NCBI GenBank assembly: GCA_043818395.1
Contig: JBDRFZ010000028.1
Location: 1 to 45,480, forward strand
DNA: 45,480 nt
Source: JBDRFZ01 sp043818395
GTDB lineage: Bacteria; Patescibacteriota; Patescibacteriia; 2-12-FULL-60-25
Direction of reading: 5' to 3'
The position numbers and the translations under genes are program-made. This document shows, one piece after another, positions 7,867 through 14,858 of the stretch. Each line of letters opens with the position of its first letter. Within the stretch, counting starts at the first letter, position 1. The notes beneath the pieces were generated by a model. That model searched no databases. It worked only from the letters and a program-made list of their open reading frames with translations, and was not told the origin of the DNA.

Positions 7867-10308
7867 TCATGCGCCAGACATGCGGTTGCGTAAACCCGCT
7901 ATCTTTTCTCGATCTTCCTCTGCTGTTTTTAAGCTTTTTTGCAAATCAATGACTCTGGTATGCTCCTCGCCCAATTCCCCCAAGGTCTTAGTCAAATCTT
8001 CCTGCAACTCCCCAATCCGCATGTTGGCGAACGTTAAACGCATATTCTCAATCACCTGCTTCAGATATTCTTCATCAAACTCTTCCTGTTTTTTGCCCTT
8101 TTCCTTCAATTGCTCTATGACCATGGGTATGACTTCGGTCCTGGCCAACTCCCGGATAGAGATATTTTCAGTTTTTAATGTTTCTGACCATTCTGCGAGT
8201 TTCTGCCGCCCGGCAGATCCGAATATAGCTTTTTCAGAATATGAAACTAAAACTGCCGCGTTTTGCTTCAAAGCTTCTTTATCTGTTCCCGCAGCCTTCT
8301 CCGCTTCACTCAACCTGGCCAGTAAAAAAGCAAAACGGTCAACGGCTTTTTCGAATTCTATCCTTTGGTCAGCCAGCCGGTGCAGAGCGTCGCTTAATTC
8401 CTGCCTTTCCTCGGGGCTGCCCGGCTTATGGTGAAGCGGGTACTTGTCATTGTCTAATTTCTGTCGCAGCGCATCGGCTGATTCAATGGAAAAAGTCCCG
8501 AAATTGAAACGCAGGGCTTCGGGATCGTACCTTTCAGTCGCTCCCTGATAAGCCGGGATGGGTCCCATTTTTTCCACCACCGTCTTTTTTATACTCGCGA
8601 TAACCTCGCTGACAATATTTTTATCGGACGTATTAACGGTCAGTGCAAATTCATCGCCGCCCGTACGGTAGGTTTCAATATCCACGCCGTATTTTTCTTT
8701 CACCTGCCTTTTAACGAAATCCATGGCCACGCCGGCTGAATGTATGGCCTGGTCGCCGGTCTTGCCGCCGCCTTCCTTGTCAAAAAATTTCAAGAAAGCC
8801 ATGTCCATGGCAATCGCGGTTACCGGAGCATTCTTTTCCAGACTCTTTTCTAAATTTTGAAAATACATGCCTCGGCCGTATAAACCGGTAGCTGAATCCC
8901 TTTTAGTTTTTTCCAAAGTCAAATCAAGTTCCGCCAGTTCCACCTCGCCTTTGTCAGCATGGCTATCCGTAAGTTCAGTCTGGCGATCTTGCAGCCTTTT
9001 GAACACCTGACTGCCGTCTGTTTCACCCAGACCTGATATTTTTTCTTCATAGCGTCTGGTTTGCTCTTCACTTGCTTCCGTATATTCTCTAAGTTTTATT
9101 TTTGATGATTCCAGGGCTTGTAAATCCAGACCAACCAACTGCTCTAGGGCGGCGAGCTGTTCCAACTTTGATATAAAATCGCCTAAAATGATTTTAGTTT
9201 TTTTGGATTCGGCGGTATGGCGCGAGATGCAGAGCCTCATCGCCTCATCGCTCGAAATTTTAAAAAGCCTAGCTTTCCATTCTTGCGGATGCTCCTCTAA
9301 AGCCCCTAGTTTTTCCAATCGCGCTTTAAAATCATCGAATTTGAGAGGGCCTTCTTCACCCTCTTCCAAAAATAGCTTACCCAGGGGTTCCTTATAAAAA
9401 GAATCGTAAAACTTTATGGCGTCTGTCTGGCCGCGGCTTTCATTATCCTCACGTATTTTTTCCACCATCCTTTGGCCGCGTGTTCTGATTTTCTCAAATT
9501 CATTTATGTTCTGGATTTCGTCGCGCAGCAAATCTATAAACAATGTTTCGTTCGAAGTTCCCAGGGTTTCATCCGGCTGTCCGAAGCTTTCCAAAAGAGC
9601 CGCGCCGCGCTCAAAAGAGATGGCGCTCGCCGTGAGCGGCACCGGCTCCTCTTTGGGTGCGATTTCAGAGATATCAAGCCTGATCGATAACCCGCATCTG
9701 ATTTCTTCAGCCACCGCCTGATCAACCTCTTTCAGGACAACGGAAAAATCATTGCCTGAAATCCGATAAATGTCATACCTGGCTGCTAATTTCTCATCAT
9801 CGTTCGCTATCTCGGGAAAAGCTTTTTTTATTGATTCTTCGACTTTATTTTGTATCTCAAGAAAAGTAAGCCTTAATCCCCGATCGCCCAGCTCGTGTTC
9901 ACCGGCTGAATTCAAACGATCCAGCTCGCCCATGTTAACCTGGATCAGATGGGTTTTAGCCGGGGCTTCTTGGTTTTTGAAGCTGATAGCTCCGTCTGGA
10001 CCGCGTTCCAGGCCATAAGTATCGATCAAGGTACGTAAATCCTTGCCGAACTTTTCCTTTTTCATGGCGCCGGTCGCATCTCTTTCCCATAAAAAAATAT
10101 CTTTTTTACGTTCCGCGATATTCAAAGCCAGTTCTTTGGTTCTTATGATCTCATCTATGACCTCTTCGGGTTCAGATTTCTTCTCGGCGTTTTTTATCGC
10201 TATGGCATCTTCCAAATCTTTCTTCGCTTTCCGGATGTCCGCAGAAAATTTTTCAGACGCTGTTTGTGAGACGGTCTTTCTTTCACGAGAAGATGTTTGA
10301 CGTTCCAT
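7867..10308 (-). CDS. Soluble protein with degenerate and canonical GGDEF domains
   Basis: 813 residues, no membrane helix. Residues about 465-615 are a canonical GGDEF domain: RDSATGLYGR at its start, a metal-site segment (MDMAFLKFFDKEGGGKTGD) and TGGDEF at 549-554. Such domains make cyclic di-GMP from two GTP. Residues about 73-200 repeat the same plan in degenerate form: RDATGAMKKEKF, then ELGDRGLRL, then ISGNDF at 183-188 in place of RGGDEF. That copy is probably inactive and may bind nucleotide or partners. The region between, about 210-460, is helical; the C-terminus, about 640-813, is helical and coiled coil. No sensor, receiver or EAL domain is seen. The ATG at 10308 starts the frame. 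Its minus-strand neighbours are the small basic protein and the zinc-ribbon protein downstream. Confidence 0.8.
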   Translation of the reverse strand: MERQTSSRERKTVSQTASEKFSADIRKAKKDLEDAIAIKNAEKKSEPEEVIDEIIRTKELALNIAERKKDIFLWERDATGAMKKEKFGKDLRTLIDTYGLERGPDGAISFKNQEAPAKTHLIQVNMGELDRLNSAGEHELGDRGLRLTFLEIQNKVEESIKKAFPEIANDDEKLAARYDIYRISGNDFSVVLKEVDQAVAEEIRCGLSIRLDISEIAPKEEPVPLTASAISFERGAALLESFGQPDETLGTSNETLFIDLLRDEIQNINEFEKIRTRGQRMVEKIREDNESRGQTDAIKFYDSFYKEPLGKLFLEEGEEGPLKFDDFKARLEKLGALEEHPQEWKARLFKISSDEAMRLCISRHTAESKKTKIILGDFISKLEQLAALEQLVGLDLQALESSKIKLREYTEASEEQTRRYEEKISGLGETDGSQVFKRLQDRQTELTDSHADKGEVELAELDLTLEKTKRDSATGLYGRGMYFQNLEKSLEKNAPVTAIAMDMAFLKFFDKEGGGKTGDQAIHSAGVAMDFVKRQVKEKYGVDIETYRTGGDEFALTVNTSDKNIVSEVIASIKKTVVEKMGPIPAYQGATERYDPEALRFNFGTFSIESADALRQKLDNDKYPLHHKPGSPEERQELSDALHRLADQRIEFEKAVDRFAFLLARLSEAEKAAGTDKEALKQNAAVLVSYSEKAIFGSAGRQKLAEWSETLKTENISIRELARTEVIPMVIEQLKEKGKKQEEFDEEYLKQVIENMRLTFANMRIGELQEDLTKTLGELGEEHTRVIDLQKSLKTAEEDREKIAGLRNRMSGA

Positions 10309-10335
10309 ATTTTAATATCAAATGTAACACATAAA

Positions 10336-10353
10336 CCCCGCTAGAAGACGGGG
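10336..10353 (-). terminator. Weak terminator-like hairpin
   Basis: CCCCG and CGGGG enclose a short loop between the 87-residue gene and the GGDEF gene. On the minus strand only a short T-run follows, so termination may be weak. Confidence 0.35.
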
Positions 10354-10399
10354 CTTGTGTCAAGAGTAGACGGACGGAAATGGTTATAACACAGGCGAC

Positions 10400-10663
10400 T
10401 TAGTCGCGTGGATCAGCCGGCGGCCTAAGAGGAATACCTGGATCGACCGGGTCTATCTGGAGGTGCGACATGAGCTGAATCGCCATGCTGGCTTGGCTAT
10501 CACTCAGCCCATAAAAATCATCCAACCCCCGCAGTCTCCCGTGAAAATCTGCTTTTTCATACAAATTGCACACGAGCATCGAAAAAAGCGTATCCGGACC
10601 AAACGGCCCCGGAAGCCCCAGTAGATCAAGAAACTTTTGACGCGCCTGGTCCTGCAAACTCAT
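10400..10663 (-). CDS. Small hypothetical protein, 87 residues
   Basis: Unrecognised. I chose the ATG at 10663 because AAGGA lies nine bases upstream; a longer frame begins with TTG at 10723, overlapping the dnaE stop. The product starts MSLQDQARQKFLDLLGLPG, has Asp/Leu-rich helices (GRLRGLDDFYGLSDSQA) and a Pro-rich tail (PVDPGIPLRPPADPRD). There is no signal or membrane segment. It lies downstream of dnaE on the same strand, about 57 bases after its stop, and may share its transcript. A hairpin at 10336-10353 could end the unit. The strong ribosome binding site makes a real gene likely; nothing can be said of its role. Confidence 0.55.
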   Translation of the reverse strand: MSLQDQARQKFLDLLGLPGPFGPDTLFSMLVCNLYEKADFHGRLRGLDDFYGLSDSQASMAIQLMSHLQIDPVDPGIPLRPPADPRD

Positions 10664-10719
10664 TTCTGTTCGTCCTTGAAGGTTCATAAAAATCAAAATC
10701 CCATGCGTTACCAAACTTG

Positions 10720-13700
10720 TCAAGAATTACTGTTAAGTCCGACCTTTACCGTACCTTTGCCTAAAATCTGTTCAATATCATTAATTGTTTCTTCTTTAAA
10801 GGTAATCTGGGCAGATGTTTTGACACGGCGCTCTCCATCCACATCATCTATTAAAAAATAAACCGGATGTTGACCAGGGTTTTCATTAAAAATCTTGCGC
10901 AGACGTATCAAGACAGCATCCGGTAAACTGGCACGAAGGTGCAGGGTAAGCGGTACTATCCCCGTACCCTGCGAAGCCGAAGTGTCATTCTCGGCATTAA
11001 AAACGCCGTTCCCGGTTTTTATAACCTCACCAATGTTTCCGGGCGTAAGTTCAAAAGCCGTCTCCACCAAAATCTTCATGTCACTGTCTTTTTCCTGCGG
11101 CCGACCTGAAACTATAAGAGTTTTATCCGCTTCCCAACAAGCCGACGTATCGTTAAAAACCCGAGGAAAGACTACGGCTTCAACGCTGCCGTATGTATCT
11201 TCGATAGTCGCAAAAACCATGGGTTCATTATTTTTTGTATAAATTTTTTTAGCTACTGACAGTACACCGCCGATTCTGACTTTTTTTTCTTTTTTATGAC
11301 TCTTGAGATCGGATATATGCACAAGCCCGGAACCGATCATTTCCGAATACTCTTTAAATGGATGCTCGCTGACATAAAGCCCCAAAAGCTCCTTTTCCCA
11401 CGACAACATTTCCCGCTTAGGAGCCGAGGGAGCGGGTTTCAAATTAAAAACCGGTACCGTGGAAGCGGAAGCGAACAAGCTTGATTGCCCGGAAGCGGCT
11501 TCACGATCCAGGTCTTTACGAAATTGAAGAATGGATTCGAGATTAAAAAGCAAGCGATTACGGTCGCCGAATCTGTCCATTGCTCCCGAACGGATTAGCG
11601 ACTCCATGGATTTACGGTTTAAAGTTTTTGCCGGAACGCGTTGAATGAAAGCCAATAAGTCTTTATATGGTCCGTTTTTCTTACGTTCTGCAATAACTTC
11701 AGTTACAATATCCTCACCCAGGCCTTTGATGGCTAAAAGTCCAAAACGGATGGTCGGTTTTTTCCATTCTCGGGTAGCCGGATCGCCAGTCACACTCGCC
11801 TTGACCACGCTGAATTTTACAAATGATTCATTGACGTCAGGCAGCAACACGTCCTGCCCCATGCGCCGGCATTCTTCGACTTCGATCATGATGCGGTCCA
11901 AATTAGTACAATCGGAATTCAAAAGCGCAGCCATGAAACATTCTGGCCAATGGGCTTTGAGATAAGCTGTCTGATAAGCGATCATGGCATAGCAAGCGGC
12001 GTGCGATTTATTAAAACCATAAGCTGCAAATTCCTCAAATTGTTTAAAAATCTGTTCAGCGACGTCACGCGCCACGCCGTTGCTAACCGAACCTTCCACG
12101 AATTTAACCTTCATCTCGGCCATAAGTTTGGCAATCTTCTTGCCCATGGCTTTTCGAAGTGTATCCGCTTGACCGCCGGTAAAACCAGCCATATCTTTGG
12201 AGACTTGCATGACCTGCTCCTGATACACCGGAATGCCGTAGGTATTTTTAAGCGCGTTTTCCAAAAGCGGATGGGCGTATGAAATTTTTTCACGGCCGTG
12301 TTTGCGGGCAATAAAAGATTCTATGAATTGCATGGGGCCCGGGCGGTAAAGCGCGACCATGGCGATAATGTCTTCGATGGCCGAAGGTTTAAGTTCTCGG
12401 ATGTACTTTTTCATGCCGTCGGATTCAAGCTGGAATACGCCGGTGGTTTCTCCCCTGCCGAATAGTTCAAAAGTAGCTTCATCATCCAGCGGTATTTTTT
12501 CTACATCGATTTTCGCGCCATGAACGGCTTCAGCAATTTCCAGGCAATCACGGATGATCGTCAGGTTGGATAAACCCAAAAAATCCATTTTAAGTAAACC
12601 TGCAACCTCGGCTGAATGGAGCGAATATTGGATAACTTGCTCCACATCTCCACCCTGGGCTTTTTGCAGTGGCGCGAATTCCACGAGCGGCCGCGGCGCA
12701 ATCACGATGCCGCAAGCATGCTGTGAAGCGTGGCGCGCCGTACCTTCAAGCTTGATCGCCAGATCCATAAGTTCACGCGCTCGCGGATCACCTTCGTAGA
12801 TGGCTTTGAGCTCCGGATTTTCTTTGCATGATTTTTCGAGCGGAATATGTTTACCCTGCTGAGGAGGCGGCACAGCCTTGGCTATACGATCGACTTCCTG
12901 AAAAGTCCAACCTAAAACGCGGCCCACGTCGCGCACCGCCGCGCGAGCCGCCATGGTTCCAAAAGTAATGATGCCGGCCACATGATCGCGTCCGTAGATC
13001 TGGGTTACGTATTCGATTACGTCTTTGCGTTTTACATCGTCAAAATCCAAATCAAAATCAGGCATACTGATACGATCGGGGTTAAGAAAGCGCTCAAACA
13101 GCAAACCATAATGCAAAGGATCAAGATTAGTGATCTTGAGCGCATAGGCCACGATTGACCCGGCACCGGAACCGCGCCCCGGACCTACGATAACACCATG
13201 GTTCTTAGCCCAGTTCACATAGTCCTGAACGATTAAAAAATATCCGGGAAATCCCATGCGCTCAATTACGGATAATTCAAAATCAAGTCGCTCTACGGCC
13301 TCGGACGAAGGTTCGGCGCCGTAACGATCTTTTAGTCCGGCTTGAGACAATTTTCGCAAGTAAGACATCTCCGTCTCACCCGCCGGAACTTCGAATTGAG
13401 GTAAAAAATTTTTACCAAGATCAAGCTCGACTCTGCATCGGTCGGCGATTAAACGCGAATTACTGATAGCCCCGGGCTGTTCTTTAAACGCCTCAATCAT
13501 CACCTCCGGCGCGCATAATGAATGGTCGATGTTAGCCACCGAATAACGGTTATTTTCCGAAAGAAGTTTACCATCATGAATGCACTGCAAAGCGTCCTGC
13601 GCATCCGCATCATCAGAATTTAAATAATGCACATCTCTCGTGGCCACGAGCGGCGCGCCGGTTTGATGCGCGAGTTCGATGAGTCGCGAGTTTACGTCAT

Positions 13701-14304
13701 TTTGAGTAGCTGACTCGGGATGATGTACGAGTTCTATAAAAAAATTTTCCGGCCCGAAGATCTCCTGATATTCGGCCACAAGCTCGGCCGCGCGCTGCAT
13801 ATCGTGCGATTGTGCGGCTTTCGGAATCTCACCCTTGAGACAACCTGATAAGGCAATCAAACCCGCGTGATTTTGCCGCAAAATATCTTTATCCATGCGC
13901 GGCTTGTAATAAAAACCTTCGAGATATGCTGTGGAAACAAGTTTCAGCAAATTTTGATAGCCCTCGTTAGTCTCGGCAATGAGCGTCAGGTGCGACGCAT
14001 GATCGTCGATACGCGGCCGCTTTTCCGAAAGTTTATGCGGTGCGATATAGGCCTCGAGTCCGATGATGGGTTTGATGCCGGCCTTGGTCGCTGCTTCGTA
14101 AAATTCGATAACGCCATACATGCCGCCATGGTCGGTAAGCGCGATAGCGTCATACCCGAGCTCCTTAGCACGCGCTACGAGATCCGACGGATCGCCCATG
14201 GCATCCAAAAGCGAATACATAGAATGCGCATGGAGATGGACAAAAGGAGAAGGTGCTGGGGCTTGGGAGTTGGGGGTTGAGATGGATGGATTCGGATCTG
14301 GCAT
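10720..14304 (-). CDS. dnaE: DNA polymerase III alpha subunit
   Basis: Replicative polymerase of the cytoplasmic DnaE1 type, 1194 residues, a usual length. Order of domains: PHP domain at about 22-290 (HLHAHSMYSLLD; LTDHGGMYG), polymerase core with the catalytic aspartates in PDFDLDFDD and the GPGRGSGAGS segment, helix-hairpin-helix region, then a C-terminal OB fold (about 1000-1090) and tail. It ends in TGA. The first 20 residues (with STPNSQAPAPSP) are an extension before the normal PHP start, encoded by a C-rich, repeat-like tract. A strong hairpin (14309-14338) sits directly before the ATG and could affect translation. The 87-residue gene downstream may be co-transcribed. Confidence 0.97.
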   Translation of the reverse strand: MPDPNPSISTPNSQAPAPSPFVHLHAHSMYSLLDAMGDPSDLVARAKELGYDAIALTDHGGMYGVIEFYEAATKAGIKPIIGLEAYIAPHKLSEKRPRIDDHASHLTLIAETNEGYQNLLKLVSTAYLEGFYYKPRMDKDILRQNHAGLIALSGCLKGEIPKAAQSHDMQRAAELVAEYQEIFGPENFFIELVHHPESATQNDVNSRLIELAHQTGAPLVATRDVHYLNSDDADAQDALQCIHDGKLLSENNRYSVANIDHSLCAPEVMIEAFKEQPGAISNSRLIADRCRVELDLGKNFLPQFEVPAGETEMSYLRKLSQAGLKDRYGAEPSSEAVERLDFELSVIERMGFPGYFLIVQDYVNWAKNHGVIVGPGRGSGAGSIVAYALKITNLDPLHYGLLFERFLNPDRISMPDFDLDFDDVKRKDVIEYVTQIYGRDHVAGIITFGTMAARAAVRDVGRVLGWTFQEVDRIAKAVPPPQQGKHIPLEKSCKENPELKAIYEGDPRARELMDLAIKLEGTARHASQHACGIVIAPRPLVEFAPLQKAQGGDVEQVIQYSLHSAEVAGLLKMDFLGLSNLTIIRDCLEIAEAVHGAKIDVEKIPLDDEATFELFGRGETTGVFQLESDGMKKYIRELKPSAIEDIIAMVALYRPGPMQFIESFIARKHGREKISYAHPLLENALKNTYGIPVYQEQVMQVSKDMAGFTGGQADTLRKAMGKKIAKLMAEMKVKFVEGSVSNGVARDVAEQIFKQFEEFAAYGFNKSHAACYAMIAYQTAYLKAHWPECFMAALLNSDCTNLDRIMIEVEECRRMGQDVLLPDVNESFVKFSVVKASVTGDPATREWKKPTIRFGLLAIKGLGEDIVTEVIAERKKNGPYKDLLAFIQRVPAKTLNRKSMESLIRSGAMDRFGDRNRLLFNLESILQFRKDLDREAASGQSSLFASASTVPVFNLKPAPSAPKREMLSWEKELLGLYVSEHPFKEYSEMIGSGLVHISDLKSHKKEKKVRIGGVLSVAKKIYTKNNEPMVFATIEDTYGSVEAVVFPRVFNDTSACWEADKTLIVSGRPQEKDSDMKILVETAFELTPGNIGEVIKTGNGVFNAENDTSASQGTGIVPLTLHLRASLPDAVLIRLRKIFNENPGQHPVYFLIDDVDGERRVKTSAQITFKEETINDIEQILGKGTVKVGLNSNS

Positions 14305-14308
14305 ATGG

Positions 14309-14338
14309 AACCTGCTGACGGGGCAAGCCCTGCAGGTT
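14309..14338 (-). promoter_or_regulatory. Hairpin in the dnaE leader
   Basis: AACCTGC and GCAGGTT enclose a second perfect stem, GGGC/GCCC. The structure ends four bases before the dnaE ATG, where a ribosome would land. It may be a repeat element or a translational control hairpin. Confidence 0.4.
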
Positions 14339-14432
14339 TTATAAAGTTAATAATCGCATCTTAAACAGCGGTTGGCTATATGTGAAGAGACTTTAATCTC
14401 CCGTTATTCCCGTAACCTTTCCCGGCTATGCC

Positions 14433-14759
14433 TTACTCTTCATCTTCATCCTCCAACAACTTTCCTTTTTTACGTTTCTTTTCTTTTTTCTCTTCACGAT
14501 TATGAAAATACGACATCAAAGACTTGCCGCCTTCGGCCAGCACCCCGAGATATGAAACCGATGATTCAAGACGTTCCTTGATGGATAAAATCGCTTGCTC
14601 AAAACGACCGATCTTTTCACGTGTCTCCTCAACGACAATGTTTGTCTGATGGAAAAACCTGGCGATCTCGTAAAGCATCCAGCACAAAAAAACCGCTACC
14701 CAGGCCAGCGCCACGGCGGCCACGATATAAAAAATGTCTACAGAGGAATCAAGGGTCAT
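14433..14759 (-). CDS. Small one-helix membrane protein with charged tail
   Basis: 108 residues from the ATG at 14759; an upstream GTG at 14777 is less likely. One membrane helix at about residues 8-30 (IFYIVAAVALAWVAVFLCWML) is followed by an amphipathic helical region (ETREKIGRFEQAILSIKERLES) and a strongly charged Lys/Glu tail ending in Glu/Asp. The plan resembles DUF948-type small membrane proteins, but I would not assign the family. A TATACT -10 box (14768-14773) ends eight bases before the ATG, which suggests a leaderless message. It lies between pheT and dnaE on the same strand but probably has its own promoter. Confidence 0.65.
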   Translation of the reverse strand: MTLDSSVDIFYIVAAVALAWVAVFLCWMLYEIARFFHQTNIVVEETREKIGRFEQAILSIKERLESSVSYLGVLAEGGKSLMSYFHNREEKKEKKRKKGKLLEDEDEE

Positions 14760-14767
14760 ATGAGAAT

Positions 14768-14773
14768 AGTATA
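14768..14773 (-). promoter_or_regulatory. -10 box of the one-helix membrane protein gene
   Basis: TATACT on the minus strand, eight bases before the ATG at 14759, giving a start at or near the start codon. No clear -35 box. Confidence 0.4.
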
Positions 14774-14786
14774 ACACGAAATCAGA

Positions 14787-14820
14787 CCCCCTCTAACTCC
14801 CCCTTCGTACAGGGAGAGAA
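14787..14820. repeat. Intergenic C-rich palindromic repeat
   Basis: CCCCCTCTAACTCCCCCTTC followed by a GGGAGAG arm. This sequence type is a familiar intergenic repeat in bacterial genomes. On the minus strand it forms a hairpin just after pheT and may assist termination. Confidence 0.4.
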
Positions 14821-14858
14821 TATAGCCATATTCCAATCTTTGGAGAAAACAGTGAAGG

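Noticed and set aside
10720..10722. TGA recoded as glycine (as in some Candidate Phyla Radiation groups)
   Set aside because: dnaE and the 54-residue gene end in TGA at plausible C-termini, and the conserved genes contain no internal TGA.
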